A stretch of 64,000 bases of DNA from Bauldia litoralis (GCF_900104485.1 NZ_FMXQ01000011.1:109197-173196); one strand, 5' to 3'; positions 16,331 to 25,339 are shown, counted from the first letter of the stretch. Made by a program: numbers and translations. Notes: generated from the letters alone by a model not told the origin.

Positions 16331-17583
16331 GGGGTCTCCATCGCCCTGAGGGCTTTCTCGAAGAAGTCGGTGGCGCCGAAATTGCCGCTCTTCAGCGCCA
16401 GCCCCAGCATCGGATCACCATCGCTGACCAGCGCCGGGACGCCCGGATCGATCTCGCCGCCGATGCGGAGCGTGTCGAGGTGGAGCGCGGTGATCACCGC
16501 GCCGGAGGTTTCACCGCCGCCGACCGCCAGCCGGCGAACGCCCTTTGCGACCAGCCCGGCGGCAAGCTCGCCGAAGAAGGTCTCGATCGCGCCGGCGACC
16601 ATCTCGCGGCCGTACTGGTCCTGCGCTGCAGAGACTGTCTCCGGCGCCGCCGTCGAGGTAACCATGGGCAGATCCGCCAGATTGGTTTCGACGAAGCCGA
16701 GCGCCTCGGCGACGGACATCCGGCCCTCGACCAGATCCCCGGGCAGGATGGTCAGCGTCGGGTGGCCGGCCGCATAGGCGGCGACCTGCGCCTGCGTCGC
16801 GGTCGAGCATGACCCGGAAAGGGCGCAGCCGGGCCCGGTGACGGCCGGCACCTTGGCCGCCGCGCCGCCGAGCAGTCCCTGGCGCTCGAAATTCCGCGGC
16901 AGACCAAGGGCGATCCCCGAGCCACCGGTGATCAGCACCGCCCCGTCCAGCGCCTCGCCGAGACTGAAGAGGTCCTCGTCGACAATGGCGTCGGCGACGA
17001 TCAGCCGTCGCCCGGCAGCGGTCTCGCGGTCGAGCCCGGCCCGGATCGCCTCCGCCCCTGCCCGCACGGTCGGATAGGAAACCAGCCCGACGCCAACCCT
17101 GGTCTGGCGCGCCAGCCATCGCCCGATATCCGGATCGGTCATCGGGTTGAGCGGGTGCTTTTCCATGCCGGACTCGCTGAGCAGCCGGCCGTTGACGAAG
17201 AGGTGCCCCATGTAGAGCGTCCGCCCGGTCGTGGGAAAGACAGGACAGACCACGGCCGACGGTGCGTCGAGCGCGGCAAGCAGCGCTTCCGCCACAGGCC
17301 CGATATTGCCCTCCGGCGTCGAATCGAAGGTCGAGCAGTATTTGAACAGGAACTGTCGGCACCCTTGCGCCTTGAGCCACTCCAGCGCCGCGAGCGATTG
17401 GGCCACGGCATCGGATGCGGCGATCGACCGGGTCTTCAGCGCCACGACGCCGGCCTCGCAGTCGGCCGGCGCGGATTTGCCGGGGACGCCGACGAACTGG
17501 ACCGTCGCCATGCCGCCCTTGGCCAGCGTGTTGGCAATGTCGCTGGCGCCGGTGAAATCGTCGGCGATTACCCCCAGAAGCAT
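16327..17583 (-). CDS. otnK: Four-carbon acid sugar kinase, OtnK-like (DUF1537)
   Basis: Predicted 3-oxo-tetronate kinase, making the 4-phosphate used by the coupled OtnC-like enzyme. The 418-residue protein starts MLLGVIADDFTGASDIA, the Asp-rich substrate motif of the family, and ends with the nucleotide domain (VGGGETSGAV, then LKSGNFGATDFF). Length matches OtnK. I choose ATG 17583, preceded by AGGG 7 nt upstream; the frame is open to 17682 but without a family match. It heads a leftward group (kinase, aldolase, then TetR and importer genes). Confidence 0.88.
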   Translation of the reverse strand: MLLGVIADDFTGASDIANTLAKGGMATVQFVGVPGKSAPADCEAGVVALKTRSIAASDAVAQSLAALEWLKAQGCRQFLFKYCSTFDSTPEGNIGPVAEALLAALDAPSAVVCPVFPTTGRTLYMGHLFVNGRLLSESGMEKHPLNPMTDPDIGRWLARQTRVGVGLVSYPTVRAGAEAIRAGLDRETAAGRRLIVADAIVDEDLFSLGEALDGAVLITGGSGIALGLPRNFERQGLLGGAAAKVPAVTGPGCALSGSCSTATQAQVAAYAAGHPTLTILPGDLVEGRMSVAEALGFVETNLADLPMVTSTAAPETVSAAQDQYGREMVAGAIETFFGELAAGLVAKGVRRLAVGGGETSGAVITALHLDTLRIGGEIDPGVPALVSDGDPMLGLALKSGNFGATDFFEKALRAMETP

Positions 17584-17889
17584 GGCGTCACCCTGGGTGT
17601 GGAGGCAATGAAGGAGAAACAAGACATCAAGAACCAGCCCCGGTCTTGGCCGGACGCGAACTGTCGCACCGGCGTGAATCACGATTGGACCCGGCGAACC
17701 TAGCGATATCGATCGAAATGGAGAAGGTCATGCGGGCCGAAGCGGAGGTACCGCCGAGAGGACGGGGCTCGTTTTTCGGGCGTAGGCTTCCCATTTCAAT
17801 GAAACCGCGACACGATCCCGCCAATCATCGGGCCTTGCCCACCGGCCGAATTGCCTGGCGAGACGCCGCACCAACCGAGGAGACCGAAC
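17584..17889. other. 306-nt intergenic region between divergent otnK and dps
   Basis: No convincing gene is visible. The region must contain divergent promoters for the otnK/otnC genes and for dps. I find no strong -35/-10 pair, riboswitch or operator palindrome that I would defend; short open frames here lack ribosome sites. Confidence 0.4.
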
Positions 17890-18411
17890 GTGAAGCGTGC
17901 ATCTGCAAAATCGAAGAGAACGGCCCCGCTCAAGACGCCGACCGGGCTCGGCGCCAATGCGACCAGGGACATTGCCGCCGCGCTGACCACGCTGCTGGCG
18001 GATGTCTTCACCCTCTACATGAAGACCAAGAACTTCCATTGGCATGCCTCGGGGCCGCATTTCCGCGACTACCACCTGATGTTCGACGAGCAGGCTGCGC
18101 AGATCCTCGCGACAACCGACGACATCGCCGAGCGGGCGCGCAAGGTCGGAGGCCCGACGCTGAAATCGATCGGGCAGATCTCCAAGCTCCAGCGGATCGA
18201 CGACAATGACGCGGACTACGTGACACCGCTCGACATGCTCGCCGAACTTCGCGACGACAACATGCGGCTCGCGACCTTCATGCGCGAGACCCATGCCGTC
18301 TGCGACGAGCACGGAGACGTGGGAACCGCGAGCATGCTGGAGAATTGGATCGACGAAGCGGAACGGCGCATCTGGTTCCTGTTCGAGACCGGCCGCCAGA
18401 CCGAAGGCTGA
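17890..18411 (+). CDS. dps: Dps-family ferritin-like protein (starvation/oxidative stress protection)
   Basis: Forms dodecameric cages that oxidise and store iron with hydrogen peroxide and can coat DNA. The 173-residue protein shows the ferroxidase signature KNFHWHASGPHFRDYHLMFDE (His/Asp/Glu ligands shared between subunits). The first 20 residues are rich in Lys and Arg (VKRASAKSKRTAP), fitting a DNA-binding tail. Start GTG 17890 has GAGGAG 7 nt upstream; the frame upstream lacks a site. A DUF2188 gene follows after 36 nt, probably co-transcribed, as often seen for stress genes. Confidence 0.9.
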   Translation: MKRASAKSKRTAPLKTPTGLGANATRDIAAALTTLLADVFTLYMKTKNFHWHASGPHFRDYHLMFDEQAAQILATTDDIAERARKVGGPTLKSIGQISKLQRIDDNDADYVTPLDMLAELRDDNMRLATFMRETHAVCDEHGDVGTASMLENWIDEAERRIWFLFETGRQTEG

Positions 18412-18447
18412 CCGGGCCGACAATCACAGACACGGGGAAAGAGCACG

Positions 18448-18687
18448 ATGGTCAAAGTCACCTACGAAATCGTCGAACACGACGGCGGTTGGGCCTACAA
18501 GGTCGGCGACGTCTTCTCCGAAACCTTCCCGTCACACGACGCGGCGCTGGCTGCCGCCCGACGGGCCGCCATGGAGCAGCAGATTCCGGGCACCTCCACC
18601 GGAATCTCCTGGGAGGACAAGCAGGGCAAGTGGCACGAGGAACTGGCAAAGGGCGATGATCGGCCGGAGACCGAGGTCAAGGGCTGA
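18448..18687 (+). CDS. DUF2188-domain small protein
   Basis: A 79-residue soluble protein with the DUF2188 pattern: VEHDGGWAYKVGDVFSETFP, then a helix rich in Ala (HDAALAAARRAAMEQQ) and SWEDKQGKWHEE. Function of the family is unknown; members often sit beside stress genes. It follows dps and precedes a hairpin terminator, so these two genes form a short unit. Confidence 0.85.
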   Translation: MVKVTYEIVEHDGGWAYKVGDVFSETFPSHDAALAAARRAAMEQQIPGTSTGISWEDKQGKWHEELAKGDDRPETEVKG

Positions 18688-18693
18688 CGATCC

Positions 18694-18724
18694 AACGGTT
18701 GCCGGGAAGTCCCGGCAGCCGTTT
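18694..18724. terminator. Bidirectional hairpin terminator
   Basis: AACGGTTGCCGGG pairs with CCCGGCAGCCGTT across an AAGT loop (one mismatch), 6 nt after the DUF2188 stop. The following bases GTTTCG form only a short T run. It lies between convergent genes and could end both transcripts. Confidence 0.75.
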
Positions 18725-18729
18725 CGCCC

Positions 18730-19944
18730 TCACCCCGCGAGCCTGGCCAACAGCAATTCCGCCGCCTTCACGGCGAAGGCGTCGGCGTTGATGTCCTCAT
18801 CCATTTCGACAATCTCGACATTGGCCCCAAGCGTCGCCCGCAGCGCGTCGAAGAGGGCCGCATCGGCTTGCGGGTCGTGGAACGGTTGCCCCGCGACGTC
18901 GATCAGCGAGACCCCGCCCTTCGGGATCATGAAGACCGTCGGCCCCGTGGCCCGGCTCAGCTTCCTGCCGACGATCCGGCCGAGTTCGGCATTCTCCTCC
19001 ACCGTGGTGCGCATCAGCGTCACCTGCGGATTGTGCCGGTAGAACAGCCGGTCCCTGAACGCTTCCGGGACGGTTTCGGGCGCCCCGAAATTCACCATGT
19101 CCAGGGCGCCGGCGGACACCACCTGTGGAATGCCGGCCTCGCCCACCGCTTCAAGCCGGTCGGGCCCGGCGCTCAACACGCCGCCGACCAGTTCGTCGGC
19201 GAGTTCGGTCGTCGTCAGGTCGAGGACCCCGGCGATATAGCCGCCCCGCACCAGCTCCTCCATGCTGCGGCCACCGGTGCCGGTCGCGTGGAAGACGAGG
19301 ACCTCGTAGCCGGCCGCCTCCAGCACCTCCCTCGCCCGGGTAACGCAGGGCGTGGTGACGCCGAACATCGTGGCGGCGATCAGCGGGCGATCGCCAGTAT
19401 CCGCAGGCAGGGGAGCGGAAACCATCCCGACGATTGCGCCCGCCGCATTGGTGAGGATCCGCGACGACAGGCGGTTGATGCCGGCAATGTCGACGATCGA
19501 CGGCATCATGGTGATGTCCTTGACGCCGACATAGGCGCTGACGTCGCCCGATACGAGCGTCGAAACCATCAGTTTCGGCACGCCAACCGGCAGGGCGCGC
19601 ATGGCCGCCGTGCCGACCGCCGTGCCGCCACCGCCGCCCATCGAGATGATGCCGTCGATCCGGCCTTCTTCATGGAGCCGGCCAGCCACCACCGCTGCCC
19701 CCTCGGCCATCACTGCCAGCGCCCGGCCGCGATCCCTCTCCGCGACCAGCGTGGCGAGATCGGACCCGCCCGCCTCGGCCACTTCGGCTGCGCGAATCTC
19801 CGGCGTGAAATGGGGCGGCCCGAGCACCCCGACATCGATAACCAGGGTCGCCGCGCCCTGCGCTTCGATCTGCTTTTTCAGGAAGGCGAATTCGACGCCT
19901 TTCGAATCGAGCGTTCCCAGAATTGCGACGACCTTGCGTGCCAT
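18730..19944 (-). CDS. UPF0261 / Tm-1-like ATP-binding protein
   Basis: A 404-residue protein with the two-domain UPF0261 layout: N-terminal KVVAILGTLDSKGVEFAFLK, Gly-rich ISMGGGGGTAVGTAAMRALP (about 100-120, nucleotide-binding type), and a C-terminal TIM-barrel-like part ending near DEDINADAFA. The family includes the N-terminal domain of the plant Tm-1 protein; bacterial members often neighbour catabolic genes and phosphoenolpyruvate hydrolase-like proteins, but no biochemical role is settled. It diverges from matB with 47 nt between starts. Confidence 0.85.
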   Translation of the reverse strand: MARKVVAILGTLDSKGVEFAFLKKQIEAQGAATLVIDVGVLGPPHFTPEIRAAEVAEAGGSDLATLVAERDRGRALAVMAEGAAVVAGRLHEEGRIDGIISMGGGGGTAVGTAAMRALPVGVPKLMVSTLVSGDVSAYVGVKDITMMPSIVDIAGINRLSSRILTNAAGAIVGMVSAPLPADTGDRPLIAATMFGVTTPCVTRAREVLEAAGYEVLVFHATGTGGRSMEELVRGGYIAGVLDLTTTELADELVGGVLSAGPDRLEAVGEAGIPQVVSAGALDMVNFGAPETVPEAFRDRLFYRHNPQVTLMRTTVEENAELGRIVGRKLSRATGPTVFMIPKGGVSLIDVAGQPFHDPQADAALFDALRATLGANVEIVEMDEDINADAFAVKAAELLLARLAG

Positions 19945-19991
19945 GGCACCATCTCCTCCCCTCGCAGGCGAATCCCTACCAGAGAGATGCC

Positions 19992-21500
19992 GTGAACCAC
20001 CTCTTCGATCAACTCCGCGCCCGGATGCCCGAGCCGGGCCGCCCGTTCATGGAGACCCAAGCGCGCGGCACACTCAGCTACGCGGACATGCTCGCAGGCT
20101 CCGCGCGGCTTGCCCACGCCCTGACCGAAGCCGGTGTCGTGCCCGGCGACCGCGTCGCCGTCCAGGTCGAGAAGAGCCCCGAGGCGATCCTGCTCTATCT
20201 CGCCTGCGTGCGGGCCGGCGCCATTTTCCTGCCGCTGAATACCGGCTACACGCTGACCGAACTCACCTATTTCTTTGGCGATGCCGAGCCACGCCTTATC
20301 GTCTGCACACCGGAGATGGCGACCGACATCCGCTCCACGGCCCCGACCGCCGTGGTCGAGACGCTGGATGCCCACGGCGAGGGATCGCTGATAAGGCGGG
20401 CCGGACACATGCCGTCGGACTACGCGGATGTCGGTCGCGGCCCCGACGACCTCGCCGCCATCCTCTATACCTCCGGCACCACTGGACGCTCCAAGGGCGC
20501 GATGCTCTCGCACGAGAACCTCGCCTCCAATGCCCGGACACTGGTCGAGGCCTGGCGCTTCACCGGCAACGACGTACTGATCCATGCCCTGCCGGTCTTC
20601 CACACCCACGGGCTGTTCGTCGCCACCAACACCATCCTCTTCGCCGGCGCGTCGATGATCTTCCAGTCGCGCTTCGACGCCGGCGACGTCCTCGCCGCGA
20701 TGCCGCGCGCCACATGCCTGATGGGCGTGCCGACCTTCTACGTGCGCCTTCTGCAGCAGCCCGGCCTGACCCGCGAGGCGACCGCCCATATGCGGCTCTT
20801 CGTTTCCGGCTCGGCGCCGCTGCTGGCCGACACCCATGCCGAGTGGCGCGACAGGACGGGCCACGCGATCCTCGAGCGCTACGGCATGACCGAGACCAAC
20901 ATGAACACCTCGAACCCCTATGACGGCGAGCGGATCGCCGGCACCGTCGGACCGCCCCTGCCGGGCGTCGCGCTCCGCGTCACCGATCCCGAGACTGCGG
21001 CGCCGCTCGCCGATGGCGAGATCGGCATGATCGAGGTCCGGGGTGCGAACGTCTTCTCGGGTTACTGGCGGATGCCGGAAAAGACGCTGGCGGAGTTCCG
21101 CGACGACGGTTTCTTCATCACCGGCGACCTCGGACGGATCGACGCGCAGGGCTATGTGTCGATTGTCGGCCGCGGCAAGGACCTCGTTATCAGCGGCGGC
21201 TTCAACGTATATCCCAAGGAAGTCGAGACCGCGATCGACGAACTCACCGGCGTCGCCGAAAGCGCGGTCATCGGCCTGCCCCATCCGGATTTTGGCGAAG
21301 CCGTGACGGCCGTCGTCGTACTGCAGGAAGGCGCAGACCTCACAGAGGCCGATATCTGCACCCCACTGGCCGCCAACCTCGCCCGCTACAAGCAGCCGAA
21401 GCGTGTCATCTTTGTCGACGAATTGCCGCGCAACACCATGGGCAAGGTGCAGAAGAACCTGCTCCGCGACCGGCTCGCCGGCCTCTATGCAGGCGAATAG
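19992..21500 (+). CDS. matB: Malonyl-CoA synthetase (MatB-like acyl-CoA ligase)
   Basis: Activates malonate (or methylmalonate) to its CoA thioester through an acyl-adenylate. The 502-residue ANL-family enzyme has the P-loop TSGTTGRSKGAM, the YGMTE motif, the GDLGRIDAQGY hinge and the C-terminal lysine in PRNTMGKVQK. The N-terminal NHLFDQLRARMPEPGRPF and VAVQVEKSPEAILLYLA are typical of rhizobial MatB. I choose GTG 19992 with AGAGAG upstream. No decarboxylase (matA) or carrier (matC) gene is adjacent. Malonyl-CoA could serve the type III polyketide synthase at 61.4 kb as well as fatty acid synthesis; that link is speculative. Confidence 0.88.
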   Translation: MNHLFDQLRARMPEPGRPFMETQARGTLSYADMLAGSARLAHALTEAGVVPGDRVAVQVEKSPEAILLYLACVRAGAIFLPLNTGYTLTELTYFFGDAEPRLIVCTPEMATDIRSTAPTAVVETLDAHGEGSLIRRAGHMPSDYADVGRGPDDLAAILYTSGTTGRSKGAMLSHENLASNARTLVEAWRFTGNDVLIHALPVFHTHGLFVATNTILFAGASMIFQSRFDAGDVLAAMPRATCLMGVPTFYVRLLQQPGLTREATAHMRLFVSGSAPLLADTHAEWRDRTGHAILERYGMTETNMNTSNPYDGERIAGTVGPPLPGVALRVTDPETAAPLADGEIGMIEVRGANVFSGYWRMPEKTLAEFRDDGFFITGDLGRIDAQGYVSIVGRGKDLVISGGFNVYPKEVETAIDELTGVAESAVIGLPHPDFGEAVTAVVVLQEGADLTEADICTPLAANLARYKQPKRVIFVDELPRNTMGKVQKNLLRDRLAGLYAGE

Positions 21501-21552
21501 CAAATTCGCGACAGGTCGCAGCAGACTCCAGACCTGAACTCCGCAAAAGACC

Positions 21553-22476
21553 TCAGCCGCCGAGCCGCCGCCCGACATCGACAAGGCGGGCAAGTTCGCC
21601 CTCTTCCTCGCTGGTCAGGTCGATGAGCGGTGGCCGGACCGGCCCTGCTGGCTGGCCGACGATCCGCATCCCTGCCTTGACGATAGATACCGCGTACCCC
21701 CTGGCGCGATTGCGAAGCGCGATGTACGGAAAAAAGAAGTCGCCGAGGATCGCATTGACCATCGCCGCATCGCCGTCGCGCGCCGCGTCGTAAAAGCGGC
21801 AGGCGAGGTCCGGCAGGAAATTGTAGATCGCCGACGAATAAGTCGAGACGCCGATGCTGAAATAGGGCAGCGCCAGCATCTCGGCGGTCGGCACGCCGCC
21901 GACATACACAAGCCGGTCGCCGATGCCCTTCACGATCCGGGTCAGTGCATCGAGGTCGCCGACGCCATCCTTGTAGCCGATCAGGTTCGGACAGGTTTCG
22001 GCGAGCCGCGCGACGCTCGCTTCCGTGTAAACGCCGTTGTCGCGGCCATAGAGGATCACCCCGATATCGATCGCGTTCGCCACCGCCTGGACGTGACGAA
22101 CAAGGCCAGCCTGTTCGGCATTCATCAGGTAGGGCGGCAGCAGCAGGATCGCCGCAGCGCCGGAATCCGCCGCCGACCGGGCGAATTCGACCGCCATCGC
22201 CGTGCCGTAGCCACAACCGGCGATCACCGGAACCCGCCCCTCGGCCGCTTCCACCGCCGCGCGGACGACTTGGCCATATTCCTCAAGGGTCAGCGAGAAG
22301 AATTCACCGGTGCCCCCGGCCGCGAAGAGCGCAACGGCGCCGGCATTGGCCTGGCGGGCGACATGGCCCTGGTAGGCGTCGATATCGAGCGCGCCCTCGG
22401 GCCCGAAGTGGGTGACCGGAAACGACAGGAGCCCACCGCCGATCCTTGATGCCAGGTCGGAGAGCGAAGTGGTCAT
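21553..22476 (-). CDS. kdgD: 5-dehydro-4-deoxyglucarate dehydratase
   Basis: Converts 5-keto-4-deoxyglucarate to 2-oxoglutarate semialdehyde, water and CO2 in glucarate/galactarate catabolism. The 307-residue DHDPS-superfamily barrel has Schiff-base Lys169 (NLIGYKDG), Tyr143 in ILYGRDNGVY and the GGTGEFFSLTLEEY loop characteristic of KdgD. It stands alone, with its own promoter and operator upstream (22579-22607). The semialdehyde dehydrogenase and glucarate dehydratase of the route are not in the window. Confidence 0.85.
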   Translation of the reverse strand: MTTSLSDLASRIGGGLLSFPVTHFGPEGALDIDAYQGHVARQANAGAVALFAAGGTGEFFSLTLEEYGQVVRAAVEAAEGRVPVIAGCGYGTAMAVEFARSAADSGAAAILLLPPYLMNAEQAGLVRHVQAVANAIDIGVILYGRDNGVYTEASVARLAETCPNLIGYKDGVGDLDALTRIVKGIGDRLVYVGGVPTAEMLALPYFSIGVSTYSSAIYNFLPDLACRFYDAARDGDAAMVNAILGDFFFPYIALRNRARGYAVSIVKAGMRIVGQPAGPVRPPLIDLTSEEEGELARLVDVGRRLGG

Positions 22477-22578
22477 TGGCGGGGTCCCTGGGGCTTTCGT
22501 TCTGAGACGGACGTCGCGGGCTGCCGTTTGAACAAACCCGGCGACGGGAACGCCCCCTCACGGCGGCTCCCGCTGGCG

Positions 22579-22607
22579 ATGATAGGGAAAAAAAATTTGT
22601 ACGACAA
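22579..22607 (-). promoter_or_regulatory. kdgD promoter with GntR-like operator on the -35 box
   Basis: On the minus strand a -35 TTGTCG (22602-22607) and a -10 TATCAT (22579-22584) are spaced 17 nt apart, giving a leader of roughly 95 nt. The -35 lies inside the palindrome TTGTACGACAA (22597-22607), a TTGT-N3-ACAA shape typical of GntR/FadR-family operators. A related palindrome lies in the sugar-acid cluster at 49575-49591, so one regulator may serve both. No regulator gene is adjacent. Confidence 0.65.
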
Positions 22608-22670
22608 CTTTTGAATGGCGAGGGGAGCGGAAATCCTGACGCGAGCGTCATGCCGCCCGCTCGCCGATCT

Positions 22671-23705
22671 TCAGGTCTGGGACCGGACGAACTTCACGTT
22701 CCAGATCGCGGCCATGATACGGGCCGTGTCATCGAGGGTCGGTTGCGGCAAATCGATGGTTTCCGGCATGTCGGCCATGTCGGCGGTGTCGAACAGGTCG
22801 TCGGAGCCGAAGCAATCCTGGGCAAGGGCCCGGTTGCCGGCTTCGAAATGCGACAGGAACGCTTCCGCCTCCGCGCGGGTGACCGGCTTGCCGCGACCGG
22901 GAAACAGTTCGCCGGCGATCCCGCCGACGCCGCGAATGCCGGCCTTGTCGTATCCGTGGCGGTTCCAGGCGAGGTTGAACCGCCGCAGTACTTCCAGCGC
23001 GATCGGATCGAGAGACGGGTTTTCAGGCTCGACCTTGAAGCTGCGCGCCGTGTCCTCGTCAGCGAGGCCCGCCTGCACCAGGAAGTCGACGATGACGTCG
23101 CCCGCGATCAGGCGCGGCTTCTCGAAACGGTGGAGGTGGAAGGACTTGGCATCAAAGACGGATGTCCACAACCGGAAGATCCGGTTGAAGTCGAAGGCGA
23201 CGAAATCCCGGCCGCCCTCCTCGTAGGGAGGAAAGACGTTCTCCCGAATGCCGCCAACCTTGATGACGGTGGAATACATGCTGCGCATCAAGAGGTCCTG
23301 CCGCCGGACATAGAAGTGAATATCGACGGCATCGAAGAACTCGGCGAGGAAGGCCTTGAGCCGCTCGACCTCGGCGATGGTCTGGAGGCGCGACAGGTGC
23401 TCGTTGACGATGACCACCGTCTGCGCGGTCTTTCCCGCCGCCTTGATCTGCCTGGCGAGGTCGCGGCGGAAGGTCTGGCGGAAAGCCTCGATCGTCGCGT
23501 CGTCGGTCAGCCCGAGGCGACGCTTGCGGATATCCATCCGCTCGTTGTCCATCGCGAAGCAGGAAATCTTGACGTGCTTCAACCCGTGGAGAAGCCGGGG
23601 ATAGACGATCTGCCGGGCTTCGAGCGTCTCGCCATGCTCGGCCAGGGCGCGCTGGATCGACGTCGTTCCGGTCTTCTCGGATCCGATGTGAAGAACGCAT
23701 TTCAT
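22671..23705 (-). CDS. Sulfotransferase-like P-loop protein, glycan island gene 1
   Basis: A 344-residue protein with an N-terminal phosphosulfate-binding-type loop HIGSEKTGTTSIQRAL (residues 5-20) and a later strand with the arginine-rich FYVRRQDLLMRSMYST, the second nucleotide-contact site in sulfotransferases. It has no signal peptide or membrane helix and probably acts in the cytoplasm on nascent glycan. Start ATG 23705 follows GGAGG; an open frame continues upstream to 24086 but is a shadow of the neighbour. It resembles three other proteins here (25503, 38126 and the C-terminal module at 30229). Sulfate donor use (PAPS) is inferred from the fold. Confidence 0.78.
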   Translation of the reverse strand: MKCVLHIGSEKTGTTSIQRALAEHGETLEARQIVYPRLLHGLKHVKISCFAMDNERMDIRKRRLGLTDDATIEAFRQTFRRDLARQIKAAGKTAQTVVIVNEHLSRLQTIAEVERLKAFLAEFFDAVDIHFYVRRQDLLMRSMYSTVIKVGGIRENVFPPYEEGGRDFVAFDFNRIFRLWTSVFDAKSFHLHRFEKPRLIAGDVIVDFLVQAGLADEDTARSFKVEPENPSLDPIALEVLRRFNLAWNRHGYDKAGIRGVGGIAGELFPGRGKPVTRAEAEAFLSHFEAGNRALAQDCFGSDDLFDTADMADMPETIDLPQPTLDDTARIMAAIWNVKFVRSQT

Positions 23706-23730
23706 TCTTCGCCACCTCCCGCCTTCCCGG

Positions 23731-24585
23731 TCAAAGCGCCGAAACGCGCCGGTCGATCGCGCCGGACAGCGTCTCGATATGCGGCACGAGTTCGAGCCAC
23801 TGACGATCGACCTTGTCGAGAAACTCTGTCGCGGCCGCGTCGCCAACCAGGGCCCAGTAGTTGTTCGGGTCGACATCGAACGGCGGCGCGGCTTCCATGC
23901 GAGCGGTTCGTTGCGCCGCATCGAGGATTGCCCGCCCCTCGGCGCTTCGCCTCGCCTCGACCGCCACCCGCCGCATCGCGGACCGATTGCGAGTCGCTTC
24001 CAGCGGCAGCCTCGGAAAGACCAGACGCGACCGTGGCCGCGTCGAGAAATTGACGGCAAGCGAACCGGCCGCAAGCGCATAGGCAAACAGCCGGGCGCTC
24101 TTGGCTTCGAGGCTGCGCAGGGTGAGATTGTCGCGCAACGGATCGGCCTCGCCCTTTCCGTAGAAATGCGTCTCGTCGTCGTCGTCGTAGATCATGTCAC
24201 AGGCGGAAAAGCCGATCAGCGCCGGCTTGAGATAACGCACCGCCCAGTAGCCGGCATTGAACGCCATCGTCGAACCGCAGAACAACAGTCCCCCGGCGCT
24301 GGCCACATGCTTGAGGTAGTTGATCTCCCGCACCAGCGCGCCGCGATAACCCTCCGGCGGACGGTTCTCGTCGGGAAAATTGCGCGGGAAGACGACGTAG
24401 TCGAAGTCATCCCTGATCCGCCAGGCGTTGTTGACGGCGACGGCCGTCAGGCCACCGAGATCGCGATCGCGCAGCGCCACCACATCGGGTGCGCTGCCGG
24501 CTAGGAGTACGAAGCGCTGCCGCGCCAGGCGCGACCACGGCCAGCGGCCGGCCGCGGTATCAAAGGCTGTAGTTGCGCCGGTCAC
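23731..24585 (-). CDS. Putative glycan-biosynthesis protein, MptE/DUF115- or GT29-like
   Basis: A 284-residue cytoplasmic protein. Visible features are a Rossmann-like opening RFVLLAGSAPDVVALRD, the block VAVNNAWR, then CGSTMAFNAGYWAVRYLKP followed by IGFSACDMIYDDDDE, a pattern of nucleotide-sugar or pyrophosphokinase-type enzymes grouped as MptE/DUF115 and distantly like family-29 glycosyltransferases. I choose GTG 24585, 22 nt after the preceding gene's stop and with GGGGA upstream; the longer frame to 24903 is antisense-type noise over the neighbour. The exact reaction is unknown, but a sugar-transfer role fits the island. Confidence 0.6.
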   Translation of the reverse strand: MTGATTAFDTAAGRWPWSRLARQRFVLLAGSAPDVVALRDRDLGGLTAVAVNNAWRIRDDFDYVVFPRNFPDENRPPEGYRGALVREINYLKHVASAGGLLFCGSTMAFNAGYWAVRYLKPALIGFSACDMIYDDDDETHFYGKGEADPLRDNLTLRSLEAKSARLFAYALAAGSLAVNFSTRPRSRLVFPRLPLEATRNRSAMRRVAVEARRSAEGRAILDAAQRTARMEAAPPFDVDPNNYWALVGDAAATEFLDKVDRQWLELVPHIETLSGAIDRRVSAL

Positions 24586-24607
24586 GCGCCGGATCCCCGC
24601 CGATCCA

Positions 24608-25339
24608 TCAGGATGCGGTCTGGCGCTGGGCAATCGCCTGGAGGCGGCGATAGATCGCATATTCCGGCTCGAGCGCTTCCCGGACCCGCGCCAGTTCGGC
24701 TTGGTCCATCTGCTCGGTGACGCTGCGCGACGAGACCTTGGACACGTGAACCTTCGCATACATCGACTCGGCGATGGCCGGATCGGCGCCGCAGAGCGCG
24801 CAGATTTCCCGAACGAAGGACAGCGTGTCATCGATCTCGCGCACGATACCGACATTCTTGTCGATCTGGTCGAGATAGTCAGGCGACTGGAAGTAATAGA
24901 CATAGTTCCACTTCAGGTGCCGGATGCCCTTGAAGGCGAACAGGGCCGCCGATTTCTGGCGTTCGTCGTCGGACACCAGCGCGGCCAGGAGCTGCTGTGG
25001 ATCGCTGAAGAAAGCGTAGGCAACGGCCTCCTCGGTGCTCCAGATGTGGTTCCGCCGGGGACGCCCCATCCGCATCCGGCTGAGGAAGCCGCTGACGATG
25101 CGTTCGATCGGATCCCGGATGACCAGGTGGATCTTGATCTCGGGAAAGAGCTTGACGATTTCTTCCGCCATCCACGGATGGTTGAACTTCGTCGGAACTC
25201 GCTCACGACCGATTTCCTTGCTCAACTTGCCGAAGAATTGGCCAATTCCGGACCCACCGGTCTTCGGGACATGAAGAAAGCAGTCGGCCTTTGATCGCGC
25301 CGACTGGAGCCTCAGATTCTTCTCGTGGCTTTTCTTCAT
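24608..25339 (-). CDS. Sulfotransferase-family protein, glycan island gene 3
   Basis: A 243-residue protein with sulfotransferase-family-2-type motifs: FLHVPKTGGSGIGQFF (donor 5'-phosphosulfate loop, near the N-terminus) and LVIRDPIERIVSGFLSR (3'-phosphate contact, about residue 75). Soluble, no signal peptide. ATG 25339 has AAGG 11 nt upstream; a TTG at 25348 in the same frame is too close to that site. It heads a leftward three-gene set with the DUF115-like gene and the 22671 gene. Confidence 0.82.
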   Translation of the reverse strand: MKKSHEKNLRLQSARSKADCFLHVPKTGGSGIGQFFGKLSKEIGRERVPTKFNHPWMAEEIVKLFPEIKIHLVIRDPIERIVSGFLSRMRMGRPRRNHIWSTEEAVAYAFFSDPQQLLAALVSDDERQKSAALFAFKGIRHLKWNYVYYFQSPDYLDQIDKNVGIVREIDDTLSFVREICALCGADPAIAESMYAKVHVSKVSSRSVTEQMDQAELARVREALEPEYAIYRRLQAIAQRQTAS

